DNA from: Nocardia sp. CNY236
GTDB lineage: Bacteria > Actinomycetota > Actinomycetes > Mycobacteriales > Mycobacteriaceae
Direction: 5' to 3'
Length of the DNA stretch: 64,000 bases
Assembly (NCBI RefSeq): GCF_000482385.1
Contig: NZ_AXVD01000001.1
Location: 186,001 to 250,000 of the forward strand
Both the position numbers and the translations under genes were made by a program. Under the pieces are notes generated by a model. That model was not told the DNA's origin and did no database searches. It saw nothing but the letters and a program-made list of their open reading frames with translations. Positions 56,055 to 64,000 of this stretch are shown here, piece by piece. Every line of letters starts with the position of its first letter. The first letter of the stretch is position 1.

Positions 56055-57935
56055 GTGTCTAGGCTATTCCTCGTGCGAGGAATCGGGTCTCGCGGCGATA
56101 CCCGAACCCGGGTGAGAGCCGCGTCTGCGCTGGCGACGGCTATGGTCATGGCTCGGACCACCGGTGCGTTCTATGTCATGGGCGGGGTTCTGGGTCTGCT
56201 GATCACCGCGATCGCCCCTGGTGATCAGGGGAATCGACCACTGGTCGGCTCGGCGGCTGCCGTAGCGCTGGTGCTCGGATCGACGCTGCTCGCGTGGGGG
56301 CCGCGCCTGCCGCATTCGGCCCACCATGTCTATCTCGCGACCGCAACGGTGCTGGTGACCATCGCGGTACATTCATTCCCCAATACCACCGGCGCGATCA
56401 GTCTGTCCGCGTTCTATGTGTTCATCGCCTGCGACGCAGCGATGTTCTTCACATGGTCGCAGGCGTCGGCGCATATCGGCTTCGCATTGGCACTGTGTCT
56501 GTGGGTGCTGCCGGTGAGACCGGCGCCTCCTGGGTTGCCGTGGTGGACGGGTCTGATCCCGGCGGGTGTGACCGTCGGAGTCGGCGTCGTCGTGGGTGTG
56601 TTGACCAGGATGGCATCCGAGGCGGATATCGATGTGCTCACCGGTTTGCTCAACAGTCGCGGTTTCGATCGAGTGCTCGGTACCGCGATCCAGCAGGCTG
56701 CCCGGAACGACCATGGCCTCGCATTGGTGTTGGTGGACCTGGACCGCTTTCAGAAGGTCAACGACCACCTCGGTCACCGTGCGGGGGACGCTGTGCTGCA
56801 ACGGGTGGCAGATACCTGGTCGAAGCTGCTCGCCGCGGACCACCATCTGGCCCGCTATGGCGGAGACGCGTTCGCGCTGTTGTTGCCGAACACCACGGAG
56901 CAAGCCGCGATTCTGTTGACCGAACAGCTGCGTGCGGCAGTGACCGTCGGTTGCTCGGCGGGCGTGACCTCCTGGCAGCCAGGCGAGTCCGGATCATTGT
57001 TGATCAGTCGCGCCGATGTCGGCCTCTACCGGGCGAAGCAGGCGGGACGCAACCGGACGGTACTGGAATCCGCCCGCCAGCTGCCGCTGGCGGTGGAGCT
57101 GCGCGAGGCGATCGATTGTGGTGCGCTCGACGTGCACTACCAACCGATCGTCAGTCTGACCGAGGGCGGCGGCAAGGCGGTCGGTGTGGAGGCGTTGCTG
57201 CGCTGGTCGTCCAGTGCGCAGCCAGAGGTCACCACCGAGGGCCTGATTCGCGTCGCCGAGGAATACGACCTCATCGCCGACTTGGACGAGTTGGTGCTGC
57301 GCCGGGCGTGTACGGATGCCGTGCGACTTCAGGAAACCTTCGACCAGCTCGATCTCACACTGAACGTGAATGTCAGCGGTCTGGAGCTCGCCGAGACCGG
57401 TTATGCCGATCGGGTGGCCGACATTCTCGCCGGCACCGGGTGGCCCGCCGAGCAACTCGTGCTCGAGGTGACCGAGAGCGAGTTGGCTGCCGAGTCACAG
57501 ACGGCGGTGACGAATCTGCACACCCTTCGCGATCGCGGTGTGCGCATCGCCATCGACGACTTCGGTACCGGATACTCGTCGTTGAGCAGGCTGGCCACGC
57601 TGCCCAGCGACATTCTGAAGGTCGACCAATCCTTTGTCGCTGCGATCCGCTCGGGCTCGCCTGCGCCGCCCCTGCTCGGAGTGATCGCCGCACTGTCGAG
57701 TGCCTTGGACCTGCAGGTGATCGCGGAAGGCGTCGAGACCGAATACCAGGCCGCGGTTCTCACCGAATTGGGTTTCGCGCTCGCGCAGGGCTACCACTAC
57801 AGCGATTCACATCCGGTATCCGAGCTGATCAGCGATCTCGACGCTACCGAGGAGCGGGCCGACCCGAGCGTCACCGACACGGCGACGGCGCCCGGCGATT
57901 CCGTCGAAGCCAATGGCTGGGTGCCATTGCCTTGA
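56055..57935 (+). CDS. GGDEF(degenerate)-EAL protein, probable c-di-GMP phosphodiesterase
   Basis: The 626-residue product has about six membrane helices in the first 190 residues, then a GGDEF domain whose signature is GGDAF (residues 269-273). The Glu needed for cyclase activity is Ala. The C-terminal EAL domain is intact: EALLRW at 379-384, NVNVSG, LEVTESEL, IDDFGTGYSSL, LKVDQSF and EGVETEYQ. It should hydrolyse c-di-GMP, with the degenerate GGDEF perhaps binding GTP as a regulator. GTG 56055 gives the longest product; the true start may be one of the codons before MVMARTTGAFYVM. Confidence 0.9.
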   Translation: MSRLFLVRGIGSRGDTRTRVRAASALATAMVMARTTGAFYVMGGVLGLLITAIAPGDQGNRPLVGSAAAVALVLGSTLLAWGPRLPHSAHHVYLATATVLVTIAVHSFPNTTGAISLSAFYVFIACDAAMFFTWSQASAHIGFALALCLWVLPVRPAPPGLPWWTGLIPAGVTVGVGVVVGVLTRMASEADIDVLTGLLNSRGFDRVLGTAIQQAARNDHGLALVLVDLDRFQKVNDHLGHRAGDAVLQRVADTWSKLLAADHHLARYGGDAFALLLPNTTEQAAILLTEQLRAAVTVGCSAGVTSWQPGESGSLLISRADVGLYRAKQAGRNRTVLESARQLPLAVELREAIDCGALDVHYQPIVSLTEGGGKAVGVEALLRWSSSAQPEVTTEGLIRVAEEYDLIADLDELVLRRACTDAVRLQETFDQLDLTLNVNVSGLELAETGYADRVADILAGTGWPAEQLVLEVTESELAAESQTAVTNLHTLRDRGVRIAIDDFGTGYSSLSRLATLPSDILKVDQSFVAAIRSGSPAPPLLGVIAALSSALDLQVIAEGVETEYQAAVLTELGFALAQGYHYSDSHPVSELISDLDATEERADPSVTDTATAPGDSVEANGWVPLP

Positions 57936-58158
57936 CATCCGGGCGTACAGGGATGTCTCGGCGCACAGGGAGATCTCGGTGGGCAGGAATTCCGTGGCGT
58001 GCACGGGCGGTCGTATCGCCGAAATGTCCTTGACGCGAACGGCACCGGCGGCCATGCTGAGCGATATGTGTTTGCTCACGCTTCGATGTTGACTCCGTGT
58101 ATCACTGCGCGCCCGGTCGATAGGTAGCGCGCGCCCGCGAGATCTTCGCGCCCTGACG

Positions 58159-59460
58159 GTGCGGGCCGTGCTCTTCACGAGCATGGGTGAGCTGATTCCG
58201 CTCTACGCGCTGTACGCCCTTCTGTTCGCCGATCACGGGATGAACCCGGGACAGATCTCGTTGTTGTTCGCATTGTGGGCGGCAACGTCGCTCTTGCTCG
58301 AAGTGCCTTCTGGTGCATGGGCCGACACCGTTTCGCGACGCGGACTGCTCATGCTGAGCGGTGTGTTGTCGGCCGTCGGGTTCGTGCTGTGGATCGTGGC
58401 GCCGTCTTTTCTCGGCTTCGCGGTGGGTTTCGTCTTGTGGGGAGCCGGCGACGCCCTGGCATCGGGGACGTTCGAGGCATTGCTGTACGACGCGCTCGTC
58501 TTGCGTGGCGATGCCGCGGCCTACCCTCGCTTGCTCGGGTACACCCGGGCCGGAGCCGAAGCAGCGGTCGTGGTCGCTCTCGTCGCCGCGACCCCGCTGT
58601 ATCTCTATGGCGGCTATGCCGCGGTCGGTTGGTTCAGCGTCGCGGTTGCGACCGTGCATGCGACGCTGGCCCTGTGCCTGCCTGCCACGCCGAAGCCGGT
58701 GTCTGCGACCCCGGAGGTGGTGTCCGAGCAGTCGCCGGTGGCGCCGATCGCGACTGCGGTCGATCGCGGGGAGCCCTTGCGGCTGGTCACGCGATTCCTC
58801 GGGATGCTGAAAGCCGGTGTGGGGGAGGCATTTCGGGTGAAGGCCGTCCGGTACGGCGTGCTACTGGAAGCGTTGCTGTTCGGTATCACCGCGTTCGACG
58901 AGTATTTCGCGCTGCTCGCGCGGGAGGCGAAGATCTCGACTGCAGCAGTTCCACTGCTGATCGGTCTCACTGTCATGGGTTCGCTCACCGGTTCGGCGAT
59001 GGCCGGGCGCACGGCGGGTATGTCGGGCCGGACGATGTCCACCGTGCTGGGGCTGGCGGGTGTGCTTCTGCTCGGTGCAGCGTTGCTTTCCGGTCTCGCC
59101 GCCGGCCGTCCGGATGCCGCATACCTGTTGGCCGTCGTCGCGTTCGTCGCGATCGGCGCCTCCTATGGCATCGCGCACAATGCTGCGGCGGTGGCCGCTG
59201 CGCGCCTGCAAGCCGCTATCGAGGGACCCGCTCGTGCCACCGTCACCTCGGTAGCCGGCTTGTTCCGCGAGTTGGTCGCGCTTGCGGTTTTCGCACTCGC
59301 CGCCGTGGTGACCGTGTGGTGGTCGATGTTCGTACTCGTCGCGGTATTCGGCGTCGCAGTGCTGGGCATTGCCGTGCTGACGCCGTCGTGGCTACCGGCG
59401 CAGCGGAACTGGAAAGGCGGGCTCCACCACGAGGGACCATCCGGGGGGAGTCCCCAGTAG
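58159..59460 (+). CDS. Major facilitator superfamily transporter
   Basis: This 433-residue protein has about 12 hydrophobic helices and the MFS loop 2-3 motif GAWADTVSRRGLLMLSG. A hydrophilic central loop (PATPKPVSATPEVVSEQSP) separates the two halves. The substrate is unknown and drug or metabolite efflux is possible. The GTG start lies directly before the first helix. The DMT transporter gene starts 1 bp after its stop, so the two are probably cotranscribed. Confidence 0.88.
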   Translation: MRAVLFTSMGELIPLYALYALLFADHGMNPGQISLLFALWAATSLLLEVPSGAWADTVSRRGLLMLSGVLSAVGFVLWIVAPSFLGFAVGFVLWGAGDALASGTFEALLYDALVLRGDAAAYPRLLGYTRAGAEAAVVVALVAATPLYLYGGYAAVGWFSVAVATVHATLALCLPATPKPVSATPEVVSEQSPVAPIATAVDRGEPLRLVTRFLGMLKAGVGEAFRVKAVRYGVLLEALLFGITAFDEYFALLAREAKISTAAVPLLIGLTVMGSLTGSAMAGRTAGMSGRTMSTVLGLAGVLLLGAALLSGLAAGRPDAAYLLAVVAFVAIGASYGIAHNAAAVAAARLQAAIEGPARATVTSVAGLFRELVALAVFALAAVVTVWWSMFVLVAVFGVAVLGIAVLTPSWLPAQRNWKGGLHHEGPSGGSPQ

Positions 59461-59461
59461 C

Positions 59462-60424
59462 GTGCCCGGTATGACTGCGCGGGCGAGACTGGGATTGGTC
59501 GCGGGGTTGGGAATCGGCGCCTGCACTGCCGTGCAGGCGCGGATCAACGGCGCGCTCGGCGCCCGACTGCACGACGGAATCGCGGCAGCCACGATCAGTT
59601 TCGGCATCGGCGTCGTGGTTCTCGCGGTGGTGTTCTCGTTCAGTGCGCCATTGCGAGACGGTGTGCGCACTCTCCGGCGGGCTGTGTCCGACGGCGCGCT
59701 GCGGCCATGGCAGCTACTCGGTGGCGTGTGCGGCGCGTTCTTCGTCGCGAGCCAGGGGTTGACGGTCGCCGCCCTCGGCATGACCGCCTTCACTGTGGCG
59801 GTTGTTGCCGGTCAACTGGCCAGCAGCCTGGTGGTCGACCGTCTGGGTCTCGGCCCGAGTGGCCCTACACCGGTCACCGGAGTGCGTCTGGCCGGTGCGG
59901 GGCTCGGTGTCCTCGCGGTGGCGCTTGCCGGATTGGGACACCCCGGTACTGCTGGCGGGCTGCCGATTTCCGATGCGCTGCGCGGGGGGCCGACCGCTGC
60001 GCTGATCATGCTGCCCGCGCTGGCCGGGATCGGTGTTGCCTGGCAGCAGGCGATGAACGGCCGGGTGGGCGCCATCGGCAGCCCCACTTCGGCGGCCATG
60101 GTCAATTTCTGTGTGGGCTTCGGCGCGCTGCTCGTCTGCGAGGCGGCGCTGATCGCGACGACCGGCGCGCCGGACACATTTCCGACCGAGCCGTGGCTCT
60201 ACCTCGGCGGGCTCATCGGCATCGCCGTCATCGCCGTTGCCGCACTGACCGTCCGCTGGATCGGTGTTCTGCTTCTCGGTCTGACATCGGTGGCCGGGCA
60301 GTTGGTGGCGTCTCTGGTCCTCGATGTGCTCACTCCGACCGAGGCAGGGCTGTCCGGTACGGCGATCGTCGGTTGCTTGCTCACCATCTCGGCCATCGGT
60401 GTCGCGACACGGTCGTGGCGCTGA
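59462..60424 (+). CDS. DMT-superfamily transporter (YdcZ/DUF606 type)
   Basis: This 320-residue membrane protein has two homologous halves of about five helices each: GIGACTAVQARINGALGARL and IGVAWQQAMNGRVG with SPTSAAMVNF are the matching family signatures. DUF606/YdcZ proteins are drug/metabolite-type carriers of unknown substrate. GTG 59462 or ATG 59471 can serve as start. It converges on the Rieske protein gene. Confidence 0.87.
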   Translation: MPGMTARARLGLVAGLGIGACTAVQARINGALGARLHDGIAAATISFGIGVVVLAVVFSFSAPLRDGVRTLRRAVSDGALRPWQLLGGVCGAFFVASQGLTVAALGMTAFTVAVVAGQLASSLVVDRLGLGPSGPTPVTGVRLAGAGLGVLAVALAGLGHPGTAGGLPISDALRGGPTAALIMLPALAGIGVAWQQAMNGRVGAIGSPTSAAMVNFCVGFGALLVCEAALIATTGAPDTFPTEPWLYLGGLIGIAVIAVAALTVRWIGVLLLGLTSVAGQLVASLVLDVLTPTEAGLSGTAIVGCLLTISAIGVATRSWR

Positions 60425-60514
60425 ACCCACGTGCACGGTCCGCCCGTGAGCGACACCGCACCACCTGCTCGAAGGCGCTGATTCCAGCCACGGTGCTCGA
60501 TCCGGCGAAGATAT

Positions 60515-62083
60515 TCAGTCCAGCTTGGTCGCGCGCAGTGTGTGTCCCTTGGATGTCTTGCACCGCCCGGATTCCAGATCCCACTGCCAGCCGTGCAGAT
60601 TGCAGGTCAGAGTGGTCCCCTCCACGACACCGAACGTGGCCAGATCCGCCTTCAGGTGCGGGCAACGCCGCTGGACCTTCCAGCCGTCGAGTTCGGTGGA
60701 GGCGGAATCGTCGTGTGTCTCGGCGAACCATCCGTCCGCGTAGGCGATCCGCTCATCGGTGAGGCACTTGAAGAACGTGTAGAGATATTCGTTGTATCCG
60801 CCGATCCGCCAGGCTTGGAAGCGGGTGGACAGGAAGATGGTGTTCACCCAATCGGGTTCACGGTCGCGCAGCACCGTGCGCACCAGTTCCGGCGCAATGC
60901 GGAACCCGTAGCGGTAGCGCCCTTCGCCGGCGATCGGCTCGCGCACCGCTCGCTTGGGAAAGTCCAGGACCACGGTTTCCTCGCCGATCACCAGCCCGAC
61001 CGGGTATCCGATCCCGTCACAGATCAGGTCGCTGCGCGCCATGATCGGCTCGAACAACTGCTGTAGTGGCTCCAGCAGAGAGCCTTCGCCACTGGCCCAT
61101 GTCGCTTTCTCGGCGGCCAGTACGGGTGCGAAGCGCTGCGCCATCTGCTCGATGTATTCGACCTTGTTGTCGAAGATATCGGCGGGATCGCTCGGGTGAG
61201 TGAGGGCCAGTTCGGATCCGCGGATGTCGGCGGTGGAGCCGGGGATCATCAGAATCCCGCCTGTATTGCCGTGATCTGCCATCTGCTGCAGGAATACGTG
61301 TTGATCCGGGAAGATATTGCCCTCGGCGCCGCGGTCGTCGTTCAAGTGGCGCAGCTCGTCGTCGAGGAACACCGGTGGCCCCGCCGAGGGCACCACCCAG
61401 GTTGCCGCGACTTGTTCGACGTAGCTGCGTGCTCGGTCCATGCCACGCTGGCGCTTCTGTTTGCCGAAGTTCGCCTTGGTACGCGCCGGGATGTCGTAGA
61501 CCATCGGATACCAGATCGCGCCCGAGTACTGCAGTAGGTGAATGTCGATGTGATCGAACGCCTCGTGCAGTGCATCCATGTCCACCGGTCGGGCGTCGTT
61601 CATATTGAAGCAGGTGGTCTCGCCATCGGAGACGGCAAGAGCAGAGTCGCCGATCGGACCATCGGCCGGAGCACGCAGCGCGATGACCATGATGTCCAGG
61701 TCTCCGCCCGGTCCGGTCACGGTGTGCTTGACCGAATTCTCCGTCTCGAAGAATGTGTGGAAACCCAGGTGCTCCAGTTCTCGACGCAGGTCGGGTACCG
61801 GATAGTCCGGCAGCAGTACCGTTGCGTCCTTGTCGACGTGCTCGGCCAAGAGCTCGGCGTCGAAATGGTCTCGGTGCAGATGGGAGACGTAGAGGAAGTC
61901 ACATGCGCCCAGCTCTTCCCAGTTCAGCTGGGTGTTGTCGGGGAATGGCACCCAGGAACCGAAGTACGCGGGGTTCACCCAGGGATCGCAAAGAATCGTC
62001 CCGGCTGTGGTGCGGATATGGAACCCGGCGTGTCCGACGCTGGTGATCTGCACTAGCTGCTCCTCCTGCTCGTACTCAGCCAA
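60515..62083 (-). CDS. Metallo-beta-lactamase-fold protein with C-terminal Rieske [2Fe-2S] domain
   Basis: This 522-residue fusion has an N-terminal MBL fold (residues 1 to about 250) with SVGHAGFHIRT, CDPWVNP and the metal motif SHLHRDHFD. A middle domain follows. The C-terminal Rieske domain has RRCPHLKADLA and CNLHGWQWD, giving the Cys-His/Cys-His cluster ligands. The layout matches M. tuberculosis Rv3818. It is related in domain plan to CMP-sialic acid hydroxylase-like proteins; the substrate is unknown. It is divergent from the acyltransferase pair. Confidence 0.93.
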   Translation of the reverse strand: MAEYEQEEQLVQITSVGHAGFHIRTTAGTILCDPWVNPAYFGSWVPFPDNTQLNWEELGACDFLYVSHLHRDHFDAELLAEHVDKDATVLLPDYPVPDLRRELEHLGFHTFFETENSVKHTVTGPGGDLDIMVIALRAPADGPIGDSALAVSDGETTCFNMNDARPVDMDALHEAFDHIDIHLLQYSGAIWYPMVYDIPARTKANFGKQKRQRGMDRARSYVEQVAATWVVPSAGPPVFLDDELRHLNDDRGAEGNIFPDQHVFLQQMADHGNTGGILMIPGSTADIRGSELALTHPSDPADIFDNKVEYIEQMAQRFAPVLAAEKATWASGEGSLLEPLQQLFEPIMARSDLICDGIGYPVGLVIGEETVVLDFPKRAVREPIAGEGRYRYGFRIAPELVRTVLRDREPDWVNTIFLSTRFQAWRIGGYNEYLYTFFKCLTDERIAYADGWFAETHDDSASTELDGWKVQRRCPHLKADLATFGVVEGTTLTCNLHGWQWDLESGRCKTSKGHTLRATKLD

Positions 62084-62181
62084 CCAGGGTAATGGCCCAG
62101 GTGCGGGGTTGCCGACGCAGTAGGCGCCGCCCCGGCAGGCGAAGCCGCTGGCGGCGGGATCGGCGACTATGCTGCGACATT

Positions 62182-62946
62182 GTGGAACCCGTGTACCGGA
62201 CGATCATCGGGCTGGCCCGAACCGTCTTCTTCCTCGAAGGTCTGAAGTTCACCATCAAGGGTGACGAACACATCCCGGCCCGTGGGGGCGCCGTGCTGGC
62301 GGTGAACCACACCGGCTACATGGACTTCACCTATGCCGGTCTGCCGGTGCGTACACCCAAGCGATACATCCGATTCATGGCCAAAAAAGAGGTGTTCGAC
62401 AACAAGATCTCCGGCCCGATCATGCGGGCGCTCAAACACATTCCGGTGGACCGCGCGGCGGGCGCCGAGTCGTACCAGGCGGCGGTGGACAATCTGCGCC
62501 GTGGAGAACTGGTCGGGGTGTATCCCGAGGCGACGATCAGTCGCAGTTTCGAGATCAAGCAGTTCAAATCCGGCGCCGCGCGCATGGCCATCGAGGCCCA
62601 GGTGCCCATTGTCCCCATCGTGATCTGGGGTGCCCAACGGGTGTGGACCAAGGGTTTCCCGAAACGTCTCGGTCGCACCAACACGCCCATTGCGATCGCG
62701 GTCGGCCAGCCCATCCAGCCGTACGAGCCTGCGGGCGATCTCACCGACGAGCTCCGCTCGACCATGCAGAAGATGCTGCTGGACTTGCAAGAGGGTTACG
62801 TGCACGAGTCCAACGCCTACTGGGTTCCCGCTCGCCTGGGCGGCAGTGCCCCGACGCTCGAGGAGGCGGACGCAATGGACGCAGCCGAAGTGCAAGCCAA
62901 GGCGGAGCGCAGAAATGCCGGTGGGCCTCGACAGGAAGATCGGTGA
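62182..62946 (+). CDS. PlsC-type 1-acyl-glycerol-3-phosphate acyltransferase, first copy
   Basis: This 254-residue acyltransferase has the NHxxxD box VNHTGYMDF (motif I), KHIPVDRAAGAESY, YPEATISRS (motif III) and PIVPIVIWGAQRVW. It acylates lysophosphatidate or a related lipid at the inner membrane. The GTG start at 62182 was chosen from conservation. It overlaps the second copy by 4 bp (GTGA). Neighbouring acyltransferase genes (Rv3814c-Rv3816c) also follow the Rieske gene in M. tuberculosis. Confidence 0.93.
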   Translation: MEPVYRTIIGLARTVFFLEGLKFTIKGDEHIPARGGAVLAVNHTGYMDFTYAGLPVRTPKRYIRFMAKKEVFDNKISGPIMRALKHIPVDRAAGAESYQAAVDNLRRGELVGVYPEATISRSFEIKQFKSGAARMAIEAQVPIVPIVIWGAQRVWTKGFPKRLGRTNTPIAIAVGQPIQPYEPAGDLTDELRSTMQKMLLDLQEGYVHESNAYWVPARLGGSAPTLEEADAMDAAEVQAKAERRNAGGPRQEDR

Positions 62947-63680
62947 CTCGGGAGCCGGTATACGACATCCTCACCGGCTTGGTCCGCGCCGTCGTTTTCA
63001 TGCAAGGCCTGCGAATCGATGTCGAGGGTCGTGAGCACGTTCCGCGTGTCGGCGGAGCCGTGCTCACCGTGAACCACACCGCGTACGTGGACTTCATGCA
63101 AGTCGGTTTGGTCGGACGCGACCGTGGCCGCAATGTCCGATACCTCATGAAGGCCGAACTCGAGCACGGCATCATGGGGTTTCTCATGAAGCACTGCAAG
63201 GCGATAGGCGTCGATCGGTCGGCGGGCGCCGAGTCGTATGCGCGCGCGGTCACGGCATTGCGTGCCGGTGAACTCGTCGTGATATATCCCGAGGCGACCA
63301 TCAGCCGTAGCTTCGAGTTGAAAGAATTCAAGTCGGGTCCGGCTCGCATGGCCATCGAAGCCGACACACCGATCGTGCCGGTGGTCATCTGGGGCGCGCA
63401 CCGAGTCTGGACCAAGGACATCCCGAGAAAGTTGGGGCGCCACAACTTTCCGATCGCTGTTCGCATCGGCGACCCGATCTGGCCCGTCGAACCGTCCAGT
63501 GAACTCATGGCCACGGTCCGTGCACGCATGAGCATTCTGCTCGATCGCGCTCGAGCAAAGTACCCGATGCCCGCTGGCGCCCCGTGGGTACCGGCGCGAC
63601 TCGGCGGCGGTGCGCCCACTCTGGACCAGGCCGCGGCTCTGGATCGAGCCGAAAAGGCCCGTCGCACCGAGCATCGCTGA
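62943..63680 (+). CDS. PlsC-type acyltransferase, second copy
   Basis: This 245-residue paralogue of the preceding enzyme has the same motifs: VNHTAYVDF, KAIGVDRSAGAESYARAV, YPEATISRSFELKEF and PIVPVVIWGAHRVW, ending in WVPARLGGGAPTL. The pair arose by tandem duplication and has diverged mainly in the segment between motifs I and II. GTG 62943 overlaps the upstream stop. Acyl-chain or substrate specificity may differ. Confidence 0.93.
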   Translation: MTREPVYDILTGLVRAVVFMQGLRIDVEGREHVPRVGGAVLTVNHTAYVDFMQVGLVGRDRGRNVRYLMKAELEHGIMGFLMKHCKAIGVDRSAGAESYARAVTALRAGELVVIYPEATISRSFELKEFKSGPARMAIEADTPIVPVVIWGAHRVWTKDIPRKLGRHNFPIAVRIGDPIWPVEPSSELMATVRARMSILLDRARAKYPMPAGAPWVPARLGGGAPTLDQAAALDRAEKARRTEHR

Positions 63681-63798
63681 GCGCCTGGGTTTTCTGTGAT
63701 TTCTGGCATACTCGAGTGCTCGATGCCCGTACTGTGGTGTAGAAGCGACAAGGCCAGCGGAGCGGCTGGCAATACACTTCTATGCCGAGGGGATTCGT

Positions 63799-64000
63799 AT
63801 GCGTCGTGGAGTCATGGCGGTTGCACTTGCGGTGATGGCCGGGGGTGCGGCCGTGACGTTCGGCAGCGCGAGCGCGTCCGCGTTGAGCGTCGAGCCGTTT
63901 CCAGGCGGGACCGAAATCACATTCAACAGTATGGAATCGGCGGTGATCGCGAATTTGAACCTCGGGCCCGTGCTCAGCCAAGCGGCGATCGGTTGGTCGC
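63799..64000 (+). CDS. Secreted protein, N-terminal part (cut by window edge)
   Basis: ATG 63799 follows GAGGGGATT. The first 33 residues (RRGVMAVALAVMAGGAAV, FGSASASA) are a Sec signal peptide. The mature start SVEPFPGGTEITFNS continues to the window end. The family is not recognised from 67 residues. Confidence 0.75.
   Translation, partial: MRRGVMAVALAVMAGGAAVTFGSASASALSVEPFPGGTEITFNSMESAVIANLNLGPVLSQAAIGWS

Overview
The window is high-GC actinobacterial DNA and looks like Nocardia or a very close mycolic-acid-containing relative. The evidence is the pbpA-rodA-pstP-fhaB-fhaA cell-division operon followed by tRNA-Leu, a bifunctional LysX, a PE-PPE-EspG (ESX/type VII) set, IdeR-type iron boxes, and a gene order that repeatedly parallels the M. 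tuberculosis blocks Rv0016c-Rv0020c and Rv3814c-Rv3859c. The M. tuberculosis comparisons are from memory of gene order, not from a search.

Layout. 1-5763 (minus): the 5' end of pbpA, rodA, pstP, fhaB and fhaA, the first four joined by 1-4 bp overlaps; this is the peptidoglycan elongation/division signalling operon, and pknA/pknB would be expected just off the left edge. 5989-6071: tRNA-Leu(CAG). 6486-7355: a short-chain dehydrogenase (SDR) whose promoter carries a KstR-like palindrome, followed by a 16-bp tandem repeat. 8045-10769 (minus): a DUF4407 coiled-coil membrane protein and a truncated or chimeric SpoIIM-like protein. 11090-11644: an AroQ-gamma type chorismate mutase without a visible signal peptide. 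11645-12370: a long structured leader in front of gltB-gltD (12371-18552), the two glutamate synthase subunits.

18884-29756: a mixed block with a cutinase-like esterase, a histidine phosphatase, lysX, an S4-domain RNA-binding protein, RraA, DUF5313, an IS630-like remnant followed by a MerR/SoxR-type operator and a quinone oxidoreductase, an SRPBCC protein, copD/copC and DUF6474. 29947-33710: a TM0106-type nuclease translationally coupled to htpG, whose linker carries an 18-bp repeat expansion. 33904-38896: a methyltransferase, an SDR, and a manganese/oxidative-stress group consisting of a TMEM165/GDT1-type Mn exporter behind a yybP-ykoY riboswitch, a hypothetical protein, sodA and msrA.

38938-48700: rhodanese, a DUF4328 membrane protein, glycerophosphodiesterase, DUF5926, a predicted 21-residue amphipathic peptide gene with its own strong terminator, two adjacent ferritin-family genes (one without ferroxidase ligands), a CPBP protease, an IdeR-box-controlled DUF2470 protein, pheA and a second histidine phosphatase. 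48726-51212 (minus): PE-PPE-espG. 51376-55972: minimal zincin, septum-formation-family protein, aldehyde dehydrogenase, serS. 56055-64000: a GGDEF(degenerate)-EAL protein, MFS and DMT transporters, a beta-lactamase-fold/Rieske fusion, two PlsC-type acyltransferases in tandem and the start of a secreted protein.

Functionally the window links cell-wall growth control, nitrogen assimilation, iron storage, manganese homeostasis and redox defence. The least explained items are the 21-residue peptide gene at 43461-43526, the ferroxidase-dead ferritin paralogue, the gltB leader and the unassigned gene inside the manganese/SOD cluster.
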